From Gnetum montanum (lineage: Eukaryota > Streptophyta > Gnetopsida > Gnetales > Gnetaceae), in the NCBI GenBank assembly GCA_015680685.1, contig MNCI01010461.1:181048-210342 (forward strand): 29,295 bases of DNA, given 5' to 3'. The notes beneath the pieces were generated by a model that saw nothing but the letters and a program-made list of their open reading frames with translations, had not been told where the DNA came from and made no database searches. Below are positions 21,601 to 29,295 of the stretch, piece after piece. The position numbers and the translations under genes are program-made. The first letter of the stretch is position 1. Every line of letters starts with the position of its first letter.

Positions 21601-23784
21601 TCCCTTCTCTCTTAGGGATACTAGATGATTTTTATGTAAAACTCTCTACTAGTGTGCTAGTGTTTAGTTTGTGCAATTGACTCTCTAGACAAATGGCATG
21701 GCTTATTTTTTCTCATGCATAAATTCCTCAATTGTTTCCAGATTTTTTTTTATTTAATTAAGATACTAATTCCTCTAAGTATTCAGAATGTAGATATGGT
21801 TTCAACTCTATTTGAACGTTGGTCCAAAGTGCTAGAATTCTTGGTACTCATAACAGAGATAGGGTATGATTATAGTACATAAATGTATGAATTTCTTTGT
21901 AGGTAGTGGATAAAGAAAGTTTCATGCCCTTGAAAATTTTTAACCAAGGTGTGGTCTAATCAAATCTCTTTTAGTTTTGTTGTTCCAGATGCACTTATTC
22001 AATTAGTCCTCTATATCCGTTTTTGAACCTTTCCTATTGGAAATATTAAGGGGATTAATAGCAGACTGTAGAGGTTAGATGGTTGGTGATGCCTATTCCT
22101 CCTTTAATGTACTACTAATATTTCTTAAGGACTTGCCCCTCATAATGGCTATTTATCAACAAATGATGCTTCTAATTTGGGTCATGTACGATAACAAAAT
22201 TGGTAGCAATGACGCCTTGTCCACCTCAGATGTTTCAAGTATATGAGCTTGTGTGCTATGAATTATTGATCAAGGCTTCATGTGGTGAGATGTGAATCTC
22301 ACTTTTGTCAGCTTCAGTGATGGATACTTTAGCACCTTAGTATTGGTCCTTAATGATGGATAAAATGTTGGGTACAACCTATGAATTCATGTTTTTACAT
22401 AATACATAGTGATTATGTGGTATGCCTATGTTGGATTGGTGATCTTCCTTGGTCTATATGATGGGTTTGATGCAGATTAGATGACATACTCACTTTGAGG
22501 AAGAAACCTCACAATGAGGATCTCCCTAATTTGATAGAAATACAAATTTAGTATGATCCATTGTGATATTTAGATGTTCTTGGCCTAGCAAGAGATATAG
22601 GTTGTGGGAACTTGTATGTTTCCTAAGGACCTATGATAAAGTTTGTCCTTGGGGACATTCTAAGTACTTTCTTTTAATATAAGTTACCAGATAATGGTGC
22701 TTATTCCATTTTCCATGATATGGAGATCATGCTATATTAGGAGACTTTAGCTAATTCTTTCTTTAAATGGACACAAGGTTGTAATGGATGATGTGAGAAG
22801 AGGATTACCTTAGGGCAAGTTTTCTTAGCCATCCTTAGCTCGCTCTAGCATTTAAGTAGGTAAACTTGATGTTGGACATACTTGATAGTTTCAAATGGTA
22901 GAAAGTGTATGGAATGCATCTTTTTCATCCAAGAGAAGTTTTGAAAGCAAAATTTGGATCTTCTCCCTTTTCCTTAGATATGAGGATATGTTGTTCCATG
23001 GTGGCAAAATGGTTAGTGGTGCTGGTTCAACTATGAATGATAAGATTAGAACAAACTAATCTACCTTTGAATCTTATTTGGAGGAACAACTTCACTCAAC
23101 CTCCTTCATATTAGCTTGAATGTGAATAAAAAAAGAAAAGAAAGTAGTAGTTATGATGTGCACATTGTTAGCTAGCATACAGATGGTTGGATTGGTGAGA
23201 CCCCATGGGTCTTGAAGCTAGAAGTAGAACCTAGGTTTTTGGAAAGCTTTGAGTTTTCTTATGAAACATGGCTTTCCTAGATTATATTCTCTTTGAGATG
23301 AGATCTTGCAAGTCTATTGCTAGGGCTTAAAATAAATCTTTGTAAGCCTTCAAATTAATATATGAAAAGAAAATCTCTAGTCATTAATGTATGCTAAGAA
23401 GCCATTCAGAAGGGACATGGCTAGAATTATGAGAGAATAATACATTATCTTACATAGGTATGGGACTGTGTAGGAGGAAAAGTTTCTTAGATCTACTAAA
23501 GAAATGGATCTAAGGGACACCTTAGTGATTTTGGTCCTTTAAATTGGTCTTATCCCTCTTGTCATGGAGTAGGAATGGTTTCTAGATTTCACCAAGTGTT
23601 CTTCACATTTCATGTAAGGCCTTGATTGGAATGACATATGAGATCTTTAGGTCGGTACCTTTTTTCAATCCTAGCTTCATATAAATTGAATTATCTTCCT
23701 AGATTTGATGAAGTTCAAACCTATATAAGAAGTCTATATTCTAAGTTTATCCTAAGCTTTGCTTCAAGGATGTCACTTCTTTTA
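18627..23784 (+). other. Internal region of the LTR retrotransposon, coding capacity lost
   Basis: No recognisable gag or pol motif survives. The longest coding-like stretch I found is 20,280-20,540 on the plus strand, 87 codons with a single stop, including VLDEHLERIVVNSKSIQIFG and later PWPLQELMPKVWMVPSDPTI; I cannot assign it. A 19-bp tandem duplication lies at 19,510-19,547. Short minus-strand frames at 21,268-21,533 have no motif. The region may contain further nested insertions that I cannot resolve by eye. Confidence 0.5.
19510..19547. repeat. 19-bp tandem duplication
   Basis: ATTTTGATATCTACCTTTA occurs twice in direct contact. It is a local duplication inside the decayed LTR element with no coding meaning seen. 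Confidence 0.9.
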
Positions 23785-24370
23785 TGTAGGGATGAATTTC
23801 AAGAGAGTTCTTAGGATCAAAGATTATCCTAGTTTCTTTCAATGATTCAAGGATCATGAAACACTCTAATATATTCATGCATAACACTCAAGTGTTGGAA
23901 AATTCACTATGGTTTGGCGGTTTCAAGAAGCAATAGGTCTCTACCCTTAGTCCTCTTTATCTTACCCTCACACTTGTAGAACTACATGAGACATGATTTT
24001 GCTTTGATCATAGATATATAGGTAGCCTTGATTGGATAGTCTAGGTGTGGCATTGCATGGAACCTTATACCAAATCATGATAGATCTAGGGATGAGGCAC
24101 CCCCTGTAGATATGTTATCATCCTCCTACGAATGATGTCTATAGGGTTGTTTGTGTAGTTATTTGCTAGTTCTTATTTGTAGTTGTAGATGTTCTCCTAG
24201 ATGTGTATATGCAAAATAAGAGATTTGAATGCATTTCATTCTTCCTTATAAGTTATTAAAATGGTTACTTTACCCACTTGGCAGTGTAGTCCCCAGGTCT
24301 TCCATCCTAGAGACATTGAATCTAAGGGAATTCCTTGAGGTGTTAGACAACATTAGGAAACATTGTTACA
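23785..24370 (+). repeat. 3' LTR of the 18.0-24.4 kb element
   Basis: Partner of 18,014-18,612. It starts TGTAGGGATGAATTTC and ends CATTGTTACA, so the TG...CA ends are kept here. By eye the two LTRs agree at very roughly 70-75% of positions. In the first 100 bases nearly all differences are G/A or C/T. LINE homology begins at the next base. Confidence 0.8.
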
Positions 24371-24373
24371 TAA

Positions 24374-25060
24374 TTAGTTGTTACAAAAATAACTAACTCA
24401 TTGACACCTACACATTTTAGACCTTTTGGGATTTGTAATACCCTACTTCAGCTGTTCATCAAGATGTTGGTATCCTAGTTGGCTCCTCTGATGTCCAAAC
24501 TGATTGGCAAGTAGCGAGCTAGTTTTGTCAAGGGGAGATATATTCAAGACCAAATTATCTTGGTGTAAGCGGTGATGCACTCACTTAGAGTGGTTAGATC
24601 TCTAGGTATCTACCTTAAGTTAGATATTACTAAAGATTATGACATGATGTTCTAGAGTGTCCTTCAAGAGATAATGTTAAGGAAAGATTTCCACCAACAT
24701 TTTGTGGATATATGCTTGCATATTCAAAGATCATGTGCCTTTTCCCTTGATCTAGAGGGGAGACTTTGGGGGTTTGTCTCCTCTAATAGGGGGTTACAGT
24801 AGGAGGATGCCTTGTCACCAGACTTGATCATTCTTGTTATGGTATGATGCAAACCTATTGTACAGTGGAGGGGGTTAGAGGTTTGGCTATTAGGGGGCTC
24901 AGTTACCTAGTGGAACATTATGCAAATGATACCATTCTATTTTCTCATGCAATAGTTCCCTAGGTTCTCGTGATTAATCAAGCCCTCTAGCGAATGGCAA
25001 AGGAACTGGGATTGGGGATTAATTATGGTAAGTCCATGAGTCATTTACTCAATGTGGATG
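24374..25060 (+). pseudogene. LINE reverse transcriptase palm remnant, active site mutated
   Basis: Motifs in order: HFRPFGICNTLLQLFIKMLV (RPI.LCN), RASFVKGRYIQDQIIL (the AFV.GR.I.DN motif), YLKLDITKDYD (motif A, Asp kept), EIMLRKDFHQHFVDICLHIQ (equivalent to EIMLCKGFDPNFVDLCIQLQ in the other copy), EDALSPDLIILV (motif B, Gly of GDPLSP changed) and HYANDTILFSHAIVP (motif C, YADD changed to YAND near 24,915), then MAKELGLGINYGKSM. The loss of the first catalytic Asp plus several stops makes it inactive. The resemblance to the copy at 3,318-4,090 is close enough to place both in one family. Confidence 0.9.
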
Positions 25061-25880
25061 TAATGATTCGGGGGAGGATTGTGTAGCTATTGGGGTTTTA
25101 CTGGGGTGTACGGAAGACTATTATATGGAGCTTCCTATATACAATCAGCATTGATGACATGGGTGGGAAGGCCTTATTCAAAGAATGCAGGATTAGGTTG
25201 GTCATTGGATAGCTTGGTTTCTTTCATGGGCTGGGTAGTTGCTTTTAGTTAGGTCAATTCTTTCTACTATGGCTTGATATACAACTTTGACTATCTCTCC
25301 TCCAATTGATGTTATACAAAAAGGTGACCAACTTGTTTAGGAATTTACCTAGTCAAGGGATATAGGGGTAGTTAGTTGCATCTAGTTGCATGGGATACTA
25401 TGGCTAGATCAAAGGAGGCTAGAGGGCCTGGATTACTCTGATTCAAGGACATCATTACTATGGGGTTCCAGAGGCTTGTTCAACGTTTTCTTTACTAGGG
25501 TCATCGCCTGGTACAATGGATTTTGATTATGCAGCATAAGTACTGGTAGTGGGAGGTGTCTAGACATGATTTGCATATGTAGCATACCTTGTGTTCACAT
25601 GCATGGGAGATGTTGACGATAGGGTTTGTAAATGCACAACCAATGTAGCTCATCGAACATAAGTATCCAGCAATCAGGGGCGAGTAGTAGTTATGGAAAG
25701 GGTAGCTTCTCAAGAAAATAAAAACATTTATCTAGCTAGTGTATCAATTGGCAATCCTTGTGTGACAAAAATTATGGTGGTTGGGGGTGATCGTGTGTGC
25801 CATGTGTTTCCTTTGCATGGTAGGGGAGGAGATTCAATGGTTTTGGACAATGATTCTCGTGCTATAGGAATTTTTTGATA
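25060..25880 (+). pseudogene. LINE thumb/connection and zf-RVT-like region
   Basis: VRSILSTMA followed by PPIDVIQK (about 25,250-25,320) fits the segment after the palm. VAWDTMARSKEARGPGLL, a stop, then FKDIITMGFQRLVQRFLY and LIMQHKYW (25,390-25,545) match the W..V..PK..GGLG...KY motif. From 25,691 the frame reads LWKG, stop, LLKKIKTFI, stop, LVYQLAILV and later VCAMCFLCMVGEEIQ, which is the zf-RVT pattern of a P.KI..F.WL helix and a Cys-x2-Cys knuckle. The longer ATG-initiated frame at 25,693-25,878 lies in a different frame and is a shadow of this. Confidence 0.75.
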
Positions 25881-25881
25881 A

Positions 25882-26775
25882 CTTTGGAAGATGTGTAATC
25901 ATCAAATTTTCAAGGGAACTTTTCCACTAACTCTAACACAATTTGTAGCTATGGATGTCAAGTTGTGGAGGGAGGTGTATCTTACAATGGGGGTTACACC
26001 CATGTATGAGCCATCTTGCAAGGAATACCATGCAAATTTAATGCTTTGGAACTTGGTGATGCATGCCAAGTGGGCTGACGTGTTGAGGTTACTTCATGGT
26101 GATCATGAGCTTGAAGATGATCTATTCATCATGAATTTGTTCACAAATATTACCTTATTTTGAGGGATGCACATAGAGCTAATTGAGGAGGCTATTGTCC
26201 ATTACCTGAATTTGCTTGCAAAGGGAAAGGAGGTTGTACTATAGGGAGGGGTTTACAGGATGCTAAAGATTTCTTCCCAAGGCCTGTACCCAAGACAGGG
26301 AGTGGTTAGGTACCTAAATCAGTGCTTTAACCCCTTTGTTAGGATGTGGCCATCTTGGTGCAACACTTCTTCGTCCACTCCAACAATGCATGGACATTGC
26401 TTGAAGTGCATTTTAGTCCCATGCATTACTTAAGGAGGGGGTATATGATGAATTTGCTTTATTAGTTCTTGGCTATCTTGTAAAGGCACTGAAGGGGCAC
26501 TCACTTGGTCCTTATTTTGGCTCTTTGAAAGGTGGGATAAAGAGGGACTCAATCACCACTTAGGATGCCCTTTGTTTAGGTAGTTTATGGGTGGTGCAAG
26601 TTGTCGTGTGTTCCATCCTCGATGGTGGATCTTTTGACTGATTTAGGGGATTCTAAGGAGGAGGAGAGCTTAGGGGGATTTAGGATGTGGGGGTTTTGGG
26701 GTTCGACTTTTGTGATGGTAGGATTTGAGATGATGGCACAACCAGGGGGTGTTGACCAAGGGCCACCCAGGTGAT
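25882..26775 (+). pseudogene. LINE WK.RN motif and C-terminal extension of unknown function
   Basis: The segment begins LWKMCNHQIFKGTF (WK.RN motif) and runs in one open frame to 26,163 with KLWREVYLTMG, YEPSCKEYHANLMLWNL, WADVLRLLHGDHELEDD and LFIMNLFTNI. After one stop it continues GMHIELIEEAIVHYLNLLAK. A frame change follows, then VAILVQHFFV, WTLLEVHFSPM, THLVLILAL and, to about 26,773, an acidic and then Gly/Trp-rich tail (LGDSKEEESLGGF, MWGFWGSTF). The order and spacing match the minus-strand copy at 2,318-1,640. I know no domain with this sequence, and it does not look like the RNase H found at this place in many plant LINEs. Confidence 0.65.
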
Positions 26776-26905
26776 GGAGCATGCTTTTTGGGAGGAAAGG
26801 CTTTGAAAATGGGAGGAGGAGTTTTTTGGTGACCATTTGGGACGTGACCGCCAACGAGTGTCCTCGAACAGGATTTAGGTGACTGCTGGTCTCTGGCAAC
26901 ACCAA
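26585..26905 (-). other. Pro-rich open frame opposite the LINE tail, probably not a gene
   Basis: A 106-codon minus-strand frame rich in Pro and Ser (PKLSSSLESPKSVKR) overlaps the GC-richer end of the plus-strand LINE. The plus frame here continues the LINE reading and is itself open to 26,773, so the minus frame is most easily a shadow of G-rich DNA. A Pro-rich leader or gag fragment of the minus-strand LTR element at 27,122-28,247 is an alternative I cannot exclude. Confidence 0.2.
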
Positions 26906-27121
26906 GGCCTAGATACCTCCAAATAAACTTAGTAGTTAATGTGAGTATGTGTGTGTGCTGTTGCGGCGTGTGGTTGTGTAAAATGTAACAATTGCATTGT
27001 GTGTGAACTACAAATGACTTACTTTAAAGAGATTCAGCCAACTTTGTCAAGTACTGTGAGTTCTTGAAAATTTCCTATTTTGTTCAACTGCCTAGTCTAT
27101 GCGGTCCTTATAATACCTACC

Positions 27122-28247
27122 TGTAACAAATAAAATTTTGCAAAAAAATTTGAGCAAAACTCCGCAATCTACTCCTAATTTCCCCCAAAGAAAGAGATAA
27201 TTCTACAAGAAAACTAGAAATAGAGCAAGATTCAATGGAAATAAGCAGAAAAGAAAAGAAAGCAGATTTGTGTAGACCTCAAATATTTCAACAAGGTAAA
27301 ATGACACGAGTAAACACTTCGCAATAAAGCTATCCCAAATTCAATATCTACGAATTGTTCAAACTTCCAAGGCTCAAACAAGCAATATCTTCAAGACAAT
27401 CCTACTATGCTACCAAAAATTGCTGCGTAAACTACCACGTACGAGACTCCATTTTGACTAGATAATAGATGTCAACGATTGCATTCAAACAGAACCTTTA
27501 AAAGACTTGACAATTTCTGATTGAAATACCACGGGAATTCACTTTAAAGATAAAAAGAAGCTATTCTGGTCCCATCAAAATACCAAAGATTTTCTGAACC
27601 CTCTCGACTACTGAATTGTTCAACGGCGTGACTACAAACAGAGGCTCTCTTACAACAATCCCAATAGCAGTTCCCACACGTTGCACAATAATGAAATTTA
27701 CTACTAAAATGCTCTTAAGGCTTTTAAACACAAGCGCTTCTATGGCAAAATTTTAATAGAAATTTCTATCGGGCAACAAGAACAGTAAGAGCAATCTAAA
27801 AATCCCAAAATTACTTGCCAAGGATGATACTATCTAAACCACTAGCTAAACAATTTAAACAAAACAAAAAATAAAATACATAACTCACAGGACCATGACA
27901 AAGAGGCTGAAATCTTTATTCTAGCAAGCCATCTTGCAAGCAATCGTCACAACTTCTTCTTTACAAAATGCTCTTCTCCCCAAGACTCAAATTGTCTCCA
28001 AGTGAGAGCCCAAGTGCTAACTAGTAGCCTTCAAAGTGTGATGTATGAGACCCCAATGTTGATGATATGTTCTCCCCCCACTTTTTATCTCTACCTTGAA
28101 GCCCTTTTATAGGTGTCAAAGGTAGTTACATAGGCAAAATATCTCACCTAACTTCTCTCCCAAGTGACTTGCCCAACAAGTTAGGGAGTATTTAACTTAG
28201 GAAGTTAGGGAATAGATAAATATTGTTTATGAAAAATAATTCCAACA
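27122..28247 (-). mobile_element. Single LTR in minus orientation, about 1.13 kb
   Basis: On the minus strand the segment begins TGTTGGAATTATTTTTC and ends TTTGTTACA, so it has TG...CA ends. It holds a TATA box (CCTATAAAAGGGC, plus positions 28,101-28,113) and, about 190 bases downstream, an AATAAA signal (27,915-27,920), the order expected in an LTR (U3-R-U5). Just inside is AGGTATTATAAG (27,118-27,107), a weak 7-of-12 match to the initiator tRNA-Met primer site. No partner LTR is in the window and I saw no target-site duplication, so it may be the 5' LTR of a truncated element. Confidence 0.6.
28101..28113 (-). promoter_or_regulatory. TATA box of the minus-strand LTR
   Basis: CCTATAAAAGGGC on the minus strand is a near-ideal plant TATA element. 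About 190 bases downstream lies an AATAAA polyadenylation signal, consistent with a U3-R layout. Confidence 0.6.
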
Positions 28248-28415
28248 ATCTCACATAATTTTTCACAAGTATATCAATAATCTTTGCTTTGTTCTAGGAT
28301 TTGGAGGATGCTTATGGAGCTCTTAATGTTTTAATAACAAGATGATAATACAACATTTACCTTGGAATAAATGTTGTGGATGCCCTATTCTTAAATATTT
28401 TGTGGATATGTAAAA

Positions 28416-28643
28416 ATGACCGAAAAAATCAAATTTGAAACTTTAAGCCCAAATGGAAGGGCGCTAGACCTGGAACAGTTATCAAACATTTCAGAAATAT
28501 CCCGCTCCTGTCTAGGATCGTTAGCAACCACCATCATGGGAGAAGGCTCAGCAGCTGCACCCGGCACCGTTGCTACGTTTGGCTACTGGGAGAAAGATCT
28601 AGAAACAGACATAATTCACTGGACGGATAGCCCTGGATCATAG
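28416..28643 (+). CDS. Hypothetical 75-codon ORF near a possible gene start
   Basis: ATG-initiated frame with a protein-like composition (FETLSPNGRALDLEQLSNIS, then Gly/Ala-rich GEGSAAAPGTVATFGYWEKD). It sits in the least repetitive part of the window, and its second half is richer in GC and CpG than the transposon-derived DNA to the left. No family is recognised. The opposite strand is also open here (a frame including VATVPGAAAEPSPMMVVAND), so the coding strand is not certain. It could be a first exon, an exon of a divergent gene, or chance. Confidence 0.25.
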   Translation: MTEKIKFETLSPNGRALDLEQLSNISEISRSCLGSLATTIMGEGSAAAPGTVATFGYWEKDLETDIIHWTDSPGS

Positions 28644-28648
28644 GGTTT
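28641..28648. promoter_or_regulatory. Telo-box-like motif
   Basis: TAGGGTTT, the complement of AAACCCTA, with a related AGGGTTTAG at 28,749-28,757. Such telo-box motifs are common near transcription starts of plant housekeeping and translation genes. Here they lie just upstream of the CpG-rich segment with short exon-like frames. The motif is short, so chance is possible. Confidence 0.35.
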
Positions 28649-28819
28649 CAGTTGCCTAAACTGTTTTATTTTGCCCCAAATTCGCTAGGGCTTCCTGCGT
28701 TTTCACGTTTTTGTAAATCGTTCTTCAAAATTCCTACCATTGATTTCAGGGTTTAGAGCAATCGCATCGTAGATTTTCTGCTGTGGTAGAGCATCCTTTT
28801 GTTTGTTTTTTAAAATTTA

Positions 28820-28995
28820 ATGGCGAGTGTTCGGCGGCACGGCATCCGTGCGGAGGTCTTGGTGACTCCGTTTGCCCTGGCACGGGCGGCCAACACTGCT
28901 TATGGTTTGCTATTTTAATGCTGATGTCTGCTTTTTTGAGTTACGCGGCGCGGCACACATCGGCGTCATTGGAGGTAGGCGAATCAACTGTATAA
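28820..28995 (+). CDS. Possible first exon of a host gene, with a frame change
   Basis: An ATG at 28,820 opens a 32-residue peptide (MASVRRHGIRAEVLVTPFAL, then ARAANTAYGLLF), rich in Arg and Ala and resembling an organelle-targeting leader. It stops at 28,916-28,918. A second frame, open from 28,783 to 28,995, takes over the coding character with FAILMLMSAFLSYAARHTSA, a possible membrane segment. A GAG|GTAGGC donor-like site lies at 28,972-28,980. The block is CpG-rich, unlike the rest of the window. Either the exon has suffered a frameshift, the short peptide is an upstream ORF, or neither is real. No family recognised. Confidence 0.3.
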
Positions 28996-29295
28996 AGCTT
29001 GAATTCACAAGCAGAGATGCCGCTGATTTGGGTAAAAAGAACAGTTAATTTTACATGAAACAGAAAAACATTTTAGAGCAAAAACCCTCGCATTCTTCTG
29101 CGTTAGGATTAACGCAATTCCTACGATTTTTGTAACGAAAAACTAACATTCTTTTGGACTGTTTTTCGTTCCTCCATCTTTCTTCCATTGCGTACAAGGG
29201 CTGGAACTGTGTTTGCATTTTTTCCTTGCCGTAAAAAACATTATTCAAACCTTAGTATATTAACTTTGATATTTTCCTTGATACATCCGTAAACG
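28996..29295. other. No feature recognised; possible intron or 5' region of the right-edge gene
   Basis: AT-rich sequence after the CpG-rich block. A minus-strand frame at 29,051-29,248 has no motif. If the donor-like site near 28,975 is used, this would be the start of an intron, but the acceptor lies outside the window. Confidence 0.35.

Larger units (their letters stand above)
18014..24370 (+). mobile_element. Old LTR retrotransposon, about 6.4 kb, no intact ORF
   Basis: The element is defined by two direct repeats of about 590 bp in the same orientation, 18,014-18,612 and 23,785-24,370, plus a primer-binding-site-like sequence just after the first. Both repeats end in TTACA or CTACA. The internal 5.2 kb has no long open frame and I could not recognise gag, protease, integrase or polymerase motifs, so Ty1 versus Ty3 type is undecided. 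The LTRs differ at many sites, mostly transitions, which indicates great age. No convincing polypurine tract or target-site duplication was seen. Confidence 0.78.
24371..26775 (+). mobile_element. 5'-truncated L1-type LINE, same family as the minus-strand copy
   Basis: The plus-strand reading starts in the middle of the reverse transcriptase (LVVTKITN, aligned with LIPKVTN of the other copy) and continues through the palm, the zf-RVT-like region, the WK.RN motif and the C-terminal extension. ORF1, the endonuclease and the first RT motifs are absent. The left edge coincides with the end of the 3' LTR. The right edge is uncertain: the LINE frame stays open to about 26,773, and the sequence then runs into unrelated DNA and an LTR at 27,122. 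Many stops and shifts show it is dead. Confidence 0.85.

Noticed and set aside
25693-25878. 61-codon ATG frame (plus)
   Set aside because: The zf-RVT motif (KKIKTFI, LVYQLAILV, CAMCFLC) is read in a different frame over the same bases, so this frame is a shadow.
1-29295. tRNA, rRNA or other structured RNA genes
   Set aside because: I looked for tRNA A/B-box-like patterns near the primer sites and for conserved rRNA blocks and found nothing convincing by eye. A covariance-model scan would be decisive.

Overview
The window looks like a piece of a large, repeat-rich plant nuclear genome. It is AT-rich, has no bacterial-style operons, and is filled with old, broken plant retroelements: an L1-type LINE with plant-style ORF1 (DUF4283 and CCHC knuckle), an RTE-type LINE, Ty1/copia, and LTR elements with an initiator-tRNA-Met-like primer site. 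The density and age of the elements would fit a gymnosperm such as a conifer, but that is inference. Almost every open frame longer than 60 codons is a chance or antisense frame; the real coding signals are read across frameshifts and stops.

Layout. 1-1,200: mostly featureless, with a weak Pro/Ser-rich coding remnant at 614-891 and a short CCTCAC-type repeat. About 1,200-6,300: a nearly complete but dead L1-type LINE on the minus strand (ORF1, endonuclease, reverse transcriptase with intact YADD, zinc-finger region, then a C-terminal extension I do not recognise). 6,524-8,070: a decayed plus-strand coiled-coil coding region. 8,070-11,050: no recognisable gene. 11,060-13,600: a Ty1/copia pol remnant split by a minus-strand RTE-type LINE fragment. 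13,600-16,420: non-coding apart from a 30-bp minisatellite (15,761-15,847) and a 69-bp tandem duplication. 16,420-17,385: a tandem duplication of about 215 bp whose first copy carries a solo LTR with a perfect 5-bp target-site duplication; the second copy preserves the empty site. About 18,014-24,370: an old LTR retrotransposon defined by two diverged LTRs of about 590 bp and a primer-binding site, with no surviving ORF. 24,371-26,775: a 5'-truncated plus-strand copy of the same LINE family, starting exactly at the LTR edge. 27,122-28,247: a single minus-strand LTR with a TATA box. 28,400-29,295: the only stretch that looks host-genic, with CpG-rich sequence, a telo-box-like motif and short exon-like frames.

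The parts do not form a pathway. The window is a record of nested insertions. The most interesting points are the C-terminal domain shared by the two LINE copies, the solo LTR with its internal empty-site control, and the possible gene start at the right edge.
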